Translations under genes and position numbers: made by a program | Notes under the pieces: model-generated | Seen by the model: only the letters and a program-made list of their open reading frames with translations | What the model was told of the DNA's origin: nothing | Databases searched by the model: none | Source of the DNA: Sphingomonadaceae bacterium 3R27E2-A | GTDB lineage: Bacteria; Pseudomonadota; Alphaproteobacteria; Sphingomonadales; Sphingomonadaceae | NCBI GenBank assembly: GCA_005503165.1 | Contig: SCNT01000002.1 | Coordinates: 1 to 64,000, forward strand | Direction of reading: 5' to 3' | Length of the DNA stretch: 64,000 bases | In this document: piece after piece, positions 15,723 to 24,345 of the stretch | How positions within the stretch are numbered: the stretch's first letter is position 1 | Layout: each line of letters opens with the position of its first letter

Positions 15723-18533
15723 ATGTCGTCTCCCGATTCCAGCCCGGTCAAGGCCGTCCTTGGCCCCACCAACACCGGCAAGACCCATTTGGCGGTCGAG
15801 CGCCTGACCGCCCGGTCGAGCGGGATGATCGGCTTTCCGCTTCGCCTGCTCGCGCGCGAGGTCTACGACCGCGTCGTCGCGATCAAGGGCGAGAAACAGG
15901 TCGCGCTGGTCACGGGCGAGGAGCGGATCATGCCGCCCGACGCGCGCTACCTGCTCGGCACGATGGAGGCATTGCCGCTCGAGCGCGACGTCGCCTTCGT
16001 CGGCATCGACGAGGCGCAGCTCGGCGCCGATCCCGAGCGCGGCCATGTCTTCACCGACCGCATGCTGCGCGCGCGCGGCCGCGAGGAGACGATGATCCTC
16101 GGCTCGGCGAGTATCCACGGCCTCGTCCGCGACCTCGTGCCCGAGGCCGAGATCATCACCCGCCCGCGCTTCTCGACCCTGAGCTATGCGGGGACGTGCA
16201 AGCTCTCACGCCTGCCCAAGCGCTCGGCGGTCGTCGCCTTCTCGGCCGAGGAGGTCTACGCCATCGCCGAGATGCTGCGCCGTTTCGCCGGCGGCGCCGC
16301 GGTGGTGATGGGCGCCCTCAGCCCGCGCACGCGCAACGCGCAGGTCGAGATGTTCCAGGCCGGCGAGGTCGATTATCTCGTCGCGACCGACGCGATCGGC
16401 ATGGGGCTCAACCTCGACGTCCAGCATGTCGCCTTCGCAAGCCTCCAGAAATTCGACGGGCGGCGCCTCCGCCGGCTGACGATTTCGGAAATGGCGCAGA
16501 TCGCCGGGCGCGCCGGGCGGCACCAGCAGGACGGCAGTTTCGGCACCGTCGGACTGCCGCAGGGCGGCTTCACCCCCGAGGAGATCCACGCCATCGAGGG
16601 GCATCATTTCCCGCCGCTGCAGAGCGTCTACTGGCGCAATCCGGCGCCGGGCTATGCGACGCTCGAACAGCTGCTCGCCGACCTCGCGCAGCCGCCGTCG
16701 CACCCGCGGCTGCGCGCCGCGCCCGAGGCGGTCGACCTCGCGGTATTGAAGCATCTCGCAGGCGACATGGAGGTGCGCGCGCGCGGCAGCGACTTCGACG
16801 CCGTCCAGCGCCTGTGGGACGCCTGCGGCCTCCCCGATTTCGAGCAGCTCGGCGCCGAGCATCACAGCCGCACCGTCTTCAAGCTGTGGCAATGGCGCAC
16901 GAGCGGCGACGGGATGATCGACCCCGACTGGTTCGCCAGGAAGCTCGCGCGGCTCGACAGCACCGACGGCGACATCGACCAGCTCGCGAGCCGCATCGCC
17001 GCGGTGCGCACGCTCTGCTTCATCGCGCAGCGCGGCGACTGGATCGCCGACGCGGCGGGCTGGACGGCGCAGACGCAGGCGCTCGAGACGCGCCTCTCCG
17101 ACGCACTGCACGCGGCGCTCGCGCAGCGCTTCGTCGACCGGCGCCTCGCGCTCCTCATCCGCGACGCAGGGCAGCGCCACGCGGCGCTGCCGGTCGCGGT
17201 CGGCGCCGACGGCACCGTCGCGGTCGACGGCGAGGCGATCGGCACGCTGAAAGGATTCCAGTTCAAGGTCGACGCCAAGGCGCGCGCGAGCGACCACCGC
17301 CTGCTGCTCGCCGCGGCCGAGAAACATTTGCGCGCCGAGCTGGCGCGCCGCGCGACCGCGCTCGCTGAGGGCGACGACAGCACGCTGGCGCTGATCAGCA
17401 CCCCCGGCGAGACCCCGCGCATCGCCTGGCACGGCGACGTCATCGCGACGCTCGCCAAGGGGCCGACGCTCGTCCAGCCCGCGATCCTGGTAGAGCCCGC
17501 ACTGCGCCGGCTGGACGTGCCGCAGGTGCAGGCGATCGTCGAGCGGCTGCAGCGCTTCGTCGCGGCGCAGCTCGCGCGCCACGCCGGCCCGCTCGCCGCG
17601 ATGGGCGAAGCCGCGGGCGATCTCTTCACGCCGCCGCGGGTGCGCGCCCTGCTCGCCGCGCTTGTCGACGGCGGCGGCTTCGTCGCGCGCGACCGCGTCG
17701 ACGAGCAGCTCGCCGCGATGAGCGCCGAGGAACGGCCGCAGCTCCGCAAGATCGGGCTCACCATCGGCTCGCTCGACCTTTTCCACCCGGTGCTGCTCAA
17801 GCCCGAGGCGGTGCGCTGGCGCGCCGCCTTGCTCGCCGCGCAGCAGGGCGGGCGCCTACCGCCGCTGCCGCCGCACGGTGCGGTGTGGCAGAAGGACGGG
17901 CCGCCCGTCGGGCTCGGCATCGCGGGCTTCCGCCGCTGCGGCGAGGGCTGGCTGCGCATCGACATGGCCGAACGGCTCGCGCGCCAGGCGCACGCCGCGC
18001 GGCTCCAGGCCGACGCCAAGCCCGCCGCGCCGATCGCGGGGGGCGACGAGCATGACGAGGACCATGGCGGGCACGAGGCGGCCGCCGTGCCGCCGCCCGC
18101 GGGCTTCGCCATCGACCCCGCGCTCGCGACGTCGCTCGGGCTCGACAATATGGCGCGGCGCGGGCTGCTCCAGGCCTTCGGCTTCCGCAGCGTCGGCGAG
18201 CCCGAGCTCGACCGCTGGCGCTGGTCGGGGCACCGCGGCCGCGACAAGAAGCCGCGCCGCAAACAGGGGCACAAGCACGCGCCCAAGGCGGGCCAGCGGC
18301 CGCAGCAGCCGGGGCATCCCGACGCGGCGCGGAATGGCCAGCCGGTCGCGGCGCCGGGCAAGCCGCGCAAGGACAAGCGCCGCAAATCCGGCAAGCCGGG
18401 CGGCGCACCACCGCCGCGACAGGATCGCCCCGAACGCACCGAACGCCCCGACCGCGCGGCACGCCGCGGGCCCTCGCCGCACAGCCCCTTCGCGGGCCTC
18501 GCCGCCCTGCTCGCCGACGCGCGGAAAGACTGA
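15723..18533 (+). CDS. SUV3-type DEAD/H-box RNA helicase
   Basis: A 936-residue superfamily-2 helicase resembling mitochondrial SUV3. Motif I is GPTNTGKTHLA, motif II is GIDEAQLGADP, followed by SIHGLVRDLVPE and FSAEEVYAIAE. The second RecA domain has ALSPRTRNAQVEMFQAGEVD, TDAIGMGLNLD and QIAGRAGRH. Residues from about 830 on form a Lys/Arg/Pro/Gln-rich basic tail, likely RNA-binding and disordered. In mitochondria SUV3 works with a 3' exoribonuclease; a partner here is not evident. The TGATG overlap with the downstream S4 gene indicates translational coupling, an arrangement common in alphaproteobacteria. Confidence 0.92.
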   Translation: MSSPDSSPVKAVLGPTNTGKTHLAVERLTARSSGMIGFPLRLLAREVYDRVVAIKGEKQVALVTGEERIMPPDARYLLGTMEALPLERDVAFVGIDEAQLGADPERGHVFTDRMLRARGREETMILGSASIHGLVRDLVPEAEIITRPRFSTLSYAGTCKLSRLPKRSAVVAFSAEEVYAIAEMLRRFAGGAAVVMGALSPRTRNAQVEMFQAGEVDYLVATDAIGMGLNLDVQHVAFASLQKFDGRRLRRLTISEMAQIAGRAGRHQQDGSFGTVGLPQGGFTPEEIHAIEGHHFPPLQSVYWRNPAPGYATLEQLLADLAQPPSHPRLRAAPEAVDLAVLKHLAGDMEVRARGSDFDAVQRLWDACGLPDFEQLGAEHHSRTVFKLWQWRTSGDGMIDPDWFARKLARLDSTDGDIDQLASRIAAVRTLCFIAQRGDWIADAAGWTAQTQALETRLSDALHAALAQRFVDRRLALLIRDAGQRHAALPVAVGADGTVAVDGEAIGTLKGFQFKVDAKARASDHRLLLAAAEKHLRAELARRATALAEGDDSTLALISTPGETPRIAWHGDVIATLAKGPTLVQPAILVEPALRRLDVPQVQAIVERLQRFVAAQLARHAGPLAAMGEAAGDLFTPPRVRALLAALVDGGGFVARDRVDEQLAAMSAEERPQLRKIGLTIGSLDLFHPVLLKPEAVRWRAALLAAQQGGRLPPLPPHGAVWQKDGPPVGLGIAGFRRCGEGWLRIDMAERLARQAHAARLQADAKPAAPIAGGDEHDEDHGGHEAAAVPPPAGFAIDPALATSLGLDNMARRGLLQAFGFRSVGEPELDRWRWSGHRGRDKKPRRKQGHKHAPKAGQRPQQPGHPDAARNGQPVAAPGKPRKDKRRKSGKPGGAPPPRQDRPERTERPDRAARRGPSPHSPFAGLAALLADARKD

Positions 18534-18829
18534 TGGCGAGCCTGGGCGCCGCGGGGAGCATCCGGCTGGACAAATTATTGTGGTACCTGCGCTTCGCGCG
18601 TTCGCGCAGCCTCGCACAGGCGATGGTCGCCGCGGGGCATATCCGGCTCGACGGCCGCCGCGTCACCCGCGCCTCCTCCGCGGTGCGCGCGGGCGAGACC
18701 CTGGTGCTGCCGGTCGGCGAGCGGATCGAGGTGATCCGCCTTCTCTCGCTGCCGCTGCGCCGCGGCCCCGCGCCCGAGGCGCAGGCTTGTTACGAGCGGC
18801 TCGGGGGCGAAGCCCCCGCCGCCAGCTGA
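18533..18829 (+). CDS. S4-domain RNA-binding protein (HslR family)
   Basis: A small basic protein of 98 residues carrying a single S4 domain: IRLDKLLWYLRFARSRSLAQ, GHIRLDGRRV, and AGETLVLPVGERIEVI. This matches HslR, a heat-shock protein that in E. coli rescues blocked 50S subunits. The start codon shares its A with the stop of the helicase gene (TGATG at 18531-18535), so expression follows the helicase. RNA binding is well supported; the exact target is not. Confidence 0.88.
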   Translation: MASLGAAGSIRLDKLLWYLRFARSRSLAQAMVAAGHIRLDGRRVTRASSAVRAGETLVLPVGERIEVIRLLSLPLRRGPAPEAQACYERLGGEAPAAS

Positions 18830-19003
18830 GCTATCGGGGTGCTCAGAAAAGCTGTGCTGCCGGCATTGCGAAAAGCCGCTAGCCGGTGAAAGTGATTCGC
18901 AACAGTCGCTTGGCGTTGACGGGCCCGCGCCGCGCGGCTTAGAGGCGCTGGAATCGCATCTGACGGACGGCGAGGACGCCGCCTTGAAAGGGAGCCTAAC
19001 CCC

Positions 19004-19342
19004 ATGACCTACGTCGTCACCGACGCCTGCATCCGCTGCAAATATATGGACTGCGTCGAGGTGTGCCCCGTCGACTGTTTCTACGAGGGCGAGAATATGC
19101 TCGTCATCAACCCGAACGAGTGCATCGACTGCGGCGTCTGCGAGCCCGAATGCCCCGCCGAGGCAATCCTGCCCGACACCGAGAGCGGGCTCGAAAAGTG
19201 GCTCGAGATCAACACCAAGTTCAGCGCCGAATGGCCGAACATCACGGTCAAGAAGGAAACCCCCGCCGACGCCGACGAATATAAGGGCGTCGAGGGCAAA
19301 TATGAGGCGCATTTCTCGCCCGAGCCCGGCGAGGGCGACTGA
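19004..19342 (+). CDS. fdxA: Seven-iron ferredoxin (3Fe-4S/4Fe-4S)
   Basis: Small electron carrier of 112 residues. Cysteines at 9, 12, 17, 21, 25, 40, 43, 46 and 50 reproduce the Azotobacter ferredoxin I pattern shifted by one: [17 protein letters not shown], then [13 protein letters not shown]. By homology C9, C17 and C50 hold the 3Fe-4S cluster and C21, C40, C43 and C46 the 4Fe-4S cluster. The acidic C-terminal half is usual for the family. AAGGGAG precedes the ATG, and a strong intrinsic terminator follows. It probably has its own promoter in the 174-base gap after the S4 gene. Confidence 0.95.
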   Translation: MTYVVTDACIRCKYMDCVEVCPVDCFYEGENMLVINPNECIDCGVCEPECPAEAILPDTESGLEKWLEINTKFSAEWPNITVKKETPADADEYKGVEGKYEAHFSPEPGEGD

Positions 19343-19364
19343 GGCCGGCCGACAGGCGTTTCGA

Positions 19365-19393
19365 GGGGCGGGACTTTCCCGCCCCTTTCTTTT
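19365..19393 (+). terminator. Intrinsic terminator of fdxA
   Basis: A perfect 9-bp stem, GGGGCGGGA paired with TCCCGCCCC around a three-base loop CTT, is followed by TTTCTTTT. It starts 23 bases after the fdxA stop codon and precedes the dispersed repeat at 19452. Confidence 0.9.
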
Positions 19394-19451
19394 GGCCCGG
19401 GTCCGCGAGGGGCAAGGCCCTATCGACCGGTATCGGGCGGTTGCGGCCGTT

Positions 19452-19601
19452 TAATCCTCCCTGCGGCGAAGCCGTGGGGAGGGGGACCGCCGCGAAGCGG
19501 TGGTGGAGGGGCGGCGGCCCGAAACCGACGCTCAAGGCCTCGGCCCCTCCACCATGCTTCGCATGGTCCCCCTCCCCATCGCTGCGCGACAGGGAGGATT
19601 A
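19452..19601. repeat. Dispersed palindromic intergenic repeat, copy 6
   Basis: Begins TAATCCTCCCTGCGGCGAAG and ends CGACAGGGAGGATTA with the GGTGGAGGGGC and GCCCCTCCACCA arms. The surrounding 407-base gap (19343-19749) also holds the fdxA terminator, and at its right end the promoter and operator of the regulator gene at 19750. I see nothing more in 19602-19710. Confidence 0.92.
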
Positions 19602-19713
19602 TTATGTCCGCTCCCCACTTCGAAGCCGACGTCGCTCCGCGCATTTCCGATCGAAATCGGCCCCCGATACACAGGGCGTCGGCCAGGCCGATCGCACCCC
19701 CCGCGGGTTTCGC

Positions 19714-19742
19714 TTGACAGGCCGCCTATTACGTTCGATTAT
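19714..19742 (+). promoter_or_regulatory. Predicted promoter of the GbsR-like regulator operon
   Basis: TTGACA at 19714-19719 matches the -35 consensus exactly. After 17 bases comes GATTAT at 19737-19742, matching four of six -10 positions. The predicted start of transcription falls at about 19749-19750, the A of the ATG, so the message is probably leaderless or nearly so; there is no Shine-Dalgarno sequence in front of the ATG. The -10 element lies inside the palindromic operator. Confidence 0.65.
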
Positions 19743-19771
19743 TTCTGTCATGACAGAAATAATCGAACGTA
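19730..19771. promoter_or_regulatory. Perfect 42-bp palindrome over -10 and start codon: probable autoregulatory operator
   Basis: The left half ACGTTCGATTATTTCTGTCA (19731-19750) is followed directly by its exact reverse complement (19751-19770), and one more outer base pairs. The centre is at the ATG start codon of the regulator gene. MarR/GbsR-type dimers bind palindromes, and this one covers both the -10 element and the start codon. Binding by the encoded regulator would block its own transcription and that of the two downstream genes. Binding itself is inferred. Confidence 0.75.
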
Positions 19772-20325
19772 CGGCAAAACTGTCCCCCGCTGCGACCGAG
19801 TTCATTCTCCATTGGGGCAATCTCGGCGGGCAATGGGGCGTCAATCGTTCGGTCGCGCAGATCCACGCGCTGCTGTTCGTCAGCGACCGTCCGCTCCACG
19901 CCGAGGAGATCGCCGAGTTGCTGGGCCTTGCGCGCTCGAACGTCTCCAATTCGATCAAGGAACTGCTCGGCTGGCGGCTGATCGAGCGCGTACCCCTGCT
20001 CGGCGACCGGCGCGACCATTTCGCCGCCGAGACCGACATCTGGGAAATGGTGACGCGTATCGCCGCGGGGCGCAAGGCGCGCGAGGTCGATCCCGCCGAG
20101 GCGGCGCTGAAATCCTGCGTCGCGCGCGCGGCGCACGACCCGGAACTCAGCGACGGCGCCAGGGCGCGGCTCGCCGACATGCTCGATTTCGTGACCGTGA
20201 TGAGCCGCTGGCACGACGAGATGCTGCGCGTGCCCAAACCCGCGCTGATGCGGCTGATCAAGCTGGGCGCCGGGGTCACCAAGCTGATCAACTGGCGCCC
20301 CGGCAAGGGCACGGACGCCAAATAG
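19750..20325 (+). CDS. GbsR/MarR-family transcriptional regulator
   Basis: A 191-residue winged-helix regulator. Residues 15-95 hold the DNA-binding region: WGNLGGQWGVNRSVAQIHAL, then LHAEEIAELLGLARSNVSNS as the helix-turn-helix, and IERVPLLGDRRDHF as the wing. This order fits the GbsR subgroup of MarR proteins. The C-terminal helical part (100-190) would form the dimer. Ligand unknown. The ATG is at the centre of a perfect 42-bp palindrome, which points to autoregulation. The next gene begins 11 bases downstream, with its AGGAG overlapping this stop codon, so the three genes 19750-22100 form an operon. Confidence 0.88.
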   Translation: MTEIIERTAKLSPAATEFILHWGNLGGQWGVNRSVAQIHALLFVSDRPLHAEEIAELLGLARSNVSNSIKELLGWRLIERVPLLGDRRDHFAAETDIWEMVTRIAAGRKAREVDPAEAALKSCVARAAHDPELSDGARARLADMLDFVTVMSRWHDEMLRVPKPALMRLIKLGAGVTKLINWRPGKGTDAK

Positions 20326-20335
20326 GAGACGGGCG

Positions 20336-21016
20336 GTGGGGGAGCGTTTGCATCAGAGCCAAGGCAAGGATCCGGTACCGCCTTCAAAATCCGTCCGTGT
20401 CGAACGGGAAGATGGGGGCGACCCTCGCTTCCGCCGCCTCGTCCCGCCCGCGGCATGGGACGCGCTTCCCGAGGATGTCCGCCGCCGTTTCTCCAAGCGC
20501 CTGAGCGGCCCGACGGTCGCGGCCTACAGCGGCGAGATCGTGTGGACGCGGCTCTCGCGCGCCGGCTGGCTCCTCGCGCAGCTCTGCCGCCTGATCGGTG
20601 CACCGCTGCCGCTCGAGACCGGCGGCCCCGCTCCCGCCGCGGTCGCGGTCAGCGAGGAGCGGGCGCGCGGCGGCCAATATTGGACGCGCCTCTACGGCCG
20701 CCGCCGCGGCCATCCGCAGGCGATCCACAGCGCGAAGAGCTTCGCCGGCCCGACGGGGCTGGAGGAGCATATCGGGCGGGGTTTCGGCATGGCGCTGACC
20801 GTGCGCGCGGAGGCCGACGCGCTGATCTTCACCTCCGACCATTATTTCTGGCAGTTCGGCCGCCTGCGGCTGCGCCTTCCTGCCTGGCTGGCGCCGGGCG
20901 AGACGGTCGTCACGCACCAGCATCTCGGCCAGGCGCGCTTCGCCTTCGACCTCAAGGTCGTCCACCCGCGCCTCGGCGAGCTGGTCAGCCAGCACGGACT
21001 GTTCCGCGATGGCTGA
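20336..21016 (+). CDS. DUF4166 protein
   Basis: A 226-residue soluble protein of unknown function. It starts at the GTG at 20336, seven bases after AGGAG. Features resembling DUF4166 include FRRLVPPAAWDALPEDVRRR near the N-terminus, WTRLYGRRRGHPQAIHSAKS in the middle, and DHYFWQFGRLRLRLPAWL, then FDLKVVHPRLGELVSQHG at the end. DUF4166 domains are often fused or adjacent to saccharopine-dehydrogenase-like reductases, and the next gene, overlapping by eight bases, is one. A joint role on a lipid or small hydrophobic substrate is a guess. Confidence 0.8.
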   Translation: MGERLHQSQGKDPVPPSKSVRVEREDGGDPRFRRLVPPAAWDALPEDVRRRFSKRLSGPTVAAYSGEIVWTRLSRAGWLLAQLCRLIGAPLPLETGGPAPAAVAVSEERARGGQYWTRLYGRRRGHPQAIHSAKSFAGPTGLEEHIGRGFGMALTVRAEADALIFTSDHYFWQFGRLRLRLPAWLAPGETVVTHQHLGQARFAFDLKVVHPRLGELVSQHGLFRDG

Positions 21017-22100
21017 GCTCCGCGTGCTGCTGATCGGCGCGTCGGGCGTCTTCGGCAGCCGCCTCGCCGAGCGCGCCGCTCTGGAGCGGGGCATCGCCCT
21101 CACCCTTGCCGCGCGCGACCGTGCGAAGCTCGATCGACTCGCCGCACGGCTCGGCGGGCTGCCGGTGCGAACGCTCGACCGCGAGACGATCGCCGCCGCC
21201 AACCTCGCGGGCTTCGACGTCGTGCTCGACGCCGCGGGGCCGTTCCAGGCCTCGGCGCCGACCGTGATCGAGGCCGCGATCGCCGCGCGCGTCCCCTATA
21301 TCGACCTCGCCGACGGGCGCGAATTCGTTGCCGCCATCGGCGCGCACGACGCCGCGGCGCGGGCGGCGGGGATCAGCGTCACCGCCGGCGCCAGTTCGAT
21401 CCCGGCGCTGTCGCATGCCGTGCTCGACGCGCTGACCGCCCGGTGGACCGCCATCGACCGGATCGCGGTCGGCATCTTCCCCGGCAACCGCGCGCCGCGC
21501 GGGCTCGCGGTGGTGCAGGCGATCCTCTCCTATGTCGGCCATCCGGTGCGCGTCTGGCGCGGCGGGCGCTGGAGCGACGTGCCGGGCTGGGGATTGACGC
21601 AGCGCTGGGCCGTGCCGGGCGTGGGCCGCCGCTGGGCCAGCGTGTGCGACACGCCCGAGCAGGATCTGCTCGTCGCGCGCTATCGCCCCACCGATAGCGC
21701 CGAATTTTTCGCCGGCATGGAATTGTCGATCCTCCACCTCGGGCTCGCGATGCTCGCGTTGCCGGTGCGTTGGCGCTGGCTCCGCAGCCTGCGCCCCGCG
21801 TCGCGGCCGTTGCTGGCGATCGCCCGGCTCCTGCTTCCCTTCGGCAGCGATACCGGCGCGATGGACGTGCGCGTCGACGGGCGGGACGCGGCGGGCAAAG
21901 CGGCCCGCGCGCGCTGGACATTGCGCGCCGACGGCAATCGCGGTCCCTATGTCCCCACGCTCGCCGCGCTTGCGATGCTTCGCCGCTTTCGCGACGGCGA
22001 TGCGCCCGGGCCGGGGGCCCGCGCGTGCGCGGGAATGCTGTCGCTCGCCGATTTCGCCGCCGATTTTGCGGCGCTGGAAATATCGACGCGTACGGCCTGA
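21009..22100 (+). CDS. Saccharopine dehydrogenase-like NAD(P)-binding protein
   Basis: A 363-residue oxidoreductase-like protein. The N-terminus has a Rossmann nucleotide-binding site, VLLIGASGVFGSRLAERAA, then ALTLAARDRAKLDRLAARLG. The next part, GFDVVLDAAGPFQ and VPYIDLADGREFV, is typical of the saccharopine reductase-like family rather than lysine-pathway enzymes. There is no evidence for lysine metabolism here. It overlaps the DUF4166 gene by eight bases, which fits the known pairing of these families, and is the last gene of the regulator operon. Confidence 0.85.
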   Translation: MAELRVLLIGASGVFGSRLAERAALERGIALTLAARDRAKLDRLAARLGGLPVRTLDRETIAAANLAGFDVVLDAAGPFQASAPTVIEAAIAARVPYIDLADGREFVAAIGAHDAAARAAGISVTAGASSIPALSHAVLDALTARWTAIDRIAVGIFPGNRAPRGLAVVQAILSYVGHPVRVWRGGRWSDVPGWGLTQRWAVPGVGRRWASVCDTPEQDLLVARYRPTDSAEFFAGMELSILHLGLAMLALPVRWRWLRSLRPASRPLLAIARLLLPFGSDTGAMDVRVDGRDAAGKAARARWTLRADGNRGPYVPTLAALAMLRRFRDGDAPGPGARACAGMLSLADFAADFAALEISTRTA

Positions 22101-22185
22101 CCGGTTCCAAATCTCCTTGCCCGCCGCTTCGCCATCCTTACATTGGGACGCACGATAATTACCCACGCATGAGGATCGCCTTGCC

Positions 22186-24345
22186 ATGTCCCGTAAAGTC
22201 TTTCGCGCGCCGCTCGCGCTGGTCGCCCTGTTCTTGACCCCCGCCGTGGCGCACGCCGGGGACGATGCGGGCACGAGCGCCGCGGCGATGCTCGCCTATC
22301 CCGCGACCGAGCGCGGCGACACGGTCGACCCGCAGTTCGGGATCGACGTCGCCGACCCCTACCGCTGGCTCGAGGACGATGTCCGCGTCAATCCGAAGGT
22401 CGCGGCCTGGGTGGCCGACCAGAACAAGGTCACCGACGCCTATCTGGGCACGCTCCCCGGCCGCGACGCGTTCAGGAGCCGGATGACCGAGCTTTACAAT
22501 TACGAACGCTTCGGCCTGCCGCGCAAGGCGGGCACGCGCTATTTCTACACCCGCAACGACGGGCTGCAGCCGCAGTCGGTGCTCTATGTCCGCGAAGGGC
22601 TGAAGGGCGAAGGCCGCGTCCTGATCGACCCCAATGGCTGGGCCAGGGACGGCGCCACCGCGCTCGCCGAATGGACCCCGTCGGAGGACGGCAAGTACCT
22701 CCTCTATTCGGTGCAGGACGGCGGCACCGACTGGCGCATCCTCCGCGTGATGGACGTCGCGACGGGCAAGGACCTTGCCGACGAGGTGCGCTGGGTCAAA
22801 TTCTCCGGCCTCGACTGGGCGAAGGACGGCAGCGGCTTCTATTATTCGCGCTTCCCCGCGCCCGCCGAGGGCGAAGCCTTCCAGTCGCTCAACGAGAACC
22901 ACGCCGTCTATTTCCATCGGCTCGGCACCCCGCAGAGCGCCGACGTCCCGATCCACGCGACCCCCGACAAGCCCAGGCTCAACAATTCGGCGATCGTCAG
23001 CGACGACGGCAAATATCTGATCGTCGTCGGCTCCGAAGGCACCGACGAACGCTACGGGCTGACGCTCTATCCGATCGGCCCCAAGGGCGCGGGCAAGCCG
23101 GTGACGCTGGTGGACGACTTCGCGAACAACTGGGAATATGTCACCAACGCGGGCACGCGCTTCACCTTCCTCACCAACAAGGGCGCGCCGCGCCAGCGGC
23201 TGGTGTCGATGGACATCAGGAAGCCCGCAGCGCTGACCCAGCTCGTCGGAGAACAGGAGGCGACGCTGGTCGGCGCTTCGCGCGTCGGCAATCGCATTAT
23301 CCTGTCCTATTTGGGCGACGCCAAGTCGGAGGCGCGCATGGTCGCGCTCGACGGCAAGCCGGTGGCGAACATCCAACTCGCCGACATCGGCTCGGCCTCG
23401 GGCTTCGGCGGCAAGTCGGCCGACCCCGAAACCTTCTACAGCTTCGCGAGCTATGCGCGTCCGACGACGATCTACCGCCTCGACACCGCTACGGGCAAGA
23501 GCGAGATTTTCGCCGAACCCAGGCTGACCTTCAATCCGCAGGACTTCACCGTCGAGCAGCGCTTCTACACCTCGAAGGACGGCACCAGGGTGCCGATGTT
23601 CCTGGTGATGAAAAAGGGCCTCGACCGCAGCAAGGGCTCGCCGACATTGCTCTACGGCTATGGCGGCTTCAACGTCTCGATGACCCCGGGCTTCTCGCCG
23701 ACGCGGCTCGCCTGGGTCGACAAGGGCGGCGTGCTGGCGATCGCGAACCTGCGCGGCGGCGGCGAATATGGCAAGATGTGGCACGATGCCGGCCGCCTCG
23801 ACAAGAAACAGAATGTCTTCGACGATTTCATCGCGGCGGGCGAATATCTGATCGCCGAAGGGATCACCGGCAAGGGCCAGCTCGCGATCGAGGGCGGCTC
23901 GAACGGCGGGCTGCTCGTCGGCGCGGTGACCAACCAGCGTCCCGACCTGATCGCCGCGGCGCTGCCCGCGGTCGGCGTGATGGACATGCTGCGCTTCGAC
24001 CGCTTCACCGCCGGCCGCTATTGGGTCGACGATTATGGCTATCCGTCGAAGGAAGCCGATTTCCGGAACCTGCTCGGCTATTCGCCCTATCATAATATCA
24101 AGGACGGCACGCCTTATCCGGCGGTGCTGGTGACCACCGCCGACACCGATGATCGGGTGGTGCCCGGGCACAGCTTCAAATATGCCGCCGCGCTCCAGCA
24201 TGCGCGGGCGGGCGACAAGCCGCATCTGATCCGCATCGAAACGCGTGCCGGCCATGGTTCGGGCAAGCCGACCGACAAGGTCATCGCCGAAGCCGCCGAC
24301 AAATATGCCTTTGCCGCCAAATGGACCGGGCTGAGCGTCGAATAG
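22186..24345 (+). CDS. Prolyl oligopeptidase family serine peptidase (S9A), exported
   Basis: A 719-residue peptidase with a signal peptide (cleavage probable after AHAG near residue 25). The N-terminal seven-bladed propeller follows the family start YRWLEDDVRVNPKVAAWV. The C-terminal alpha/beta-hydrolase domain has the nucleophile in IEGGSNGGLLVGA (Ser572), the aspartate in TADTDDRVVPGHS, and the histidine in TRAGHGSGKPT. It should cut short proline-containing peptides in the periplasm. The stop lies 25 bases inside the next gene, so the two are likely coexpressed. Confidence 0.94.
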   Translation: MSRKVFRAPLALVALFLTPAVAHAGDDAGTSAAAMLAYPATERGDTVDPQFGIDVADPYRWLEDDVRVNPKVAAWVADQNKVTDAYLGTLPGRDAFRSRMTELYNYERFGLPRKAGTRYFYTRNDGLQPQSVLYVREGLKGEGRVLIDPNGWARDGATALAEWTPSEDGKYLLYSVQDGGTDWRILRVMDVATGKDLADEVRWVKFSGLDWAKDGSGFYYSRFPAPAEGEAFQSLNENHAVYFHRLGTPQSADVPIHATPDKPRLNNSAIVSDDGKYLIVVGSEGTDERYGLTLYPIGPKGAGKPVTLVDDFANNWEYVTNAGTRFTFLTNKGAPRQRLVSMDIRKPAALTQLVGEQEATLVGASRVGNRIILSYLGDAKSEARMVALDGKPVANIQLADIGSASGFGGKSADPETFYSFASYARPTTIYRLDTATGKSEIFAEPRLTFNPQDFTVEQRFYTSKDGTRVPMFLVMKKGLDRSKGSPTLLYGYGGFNVSMTPGFSPTRLAWVDKGGVLAIANLRGGGEYGKMWHDAGRLDKKQNVFDDFIAAGEYLIAEGITGKGQLAIEGGSNGGLLVGAVTNQRPDLIAAALPAVGVMDMLRFDRFTAGRYWVDDYGYPSKEADFRNLLGYSPYHNIKDGTPYPAVLVTTADTDDRVVPGHSFKYAAALQHARAGDKPHLIRIETRAGHGSGKPTDKVIAEAADKYAFAAKWTGLSVE

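Noticed and set aside
13760..15781. Longer form of the M23 peptidase starting at 15781
   Set aside because: The extra residues come from the dispersed repeat and contain no domain. A TTG at 15358 or ATG at 15319 better fits the protein.
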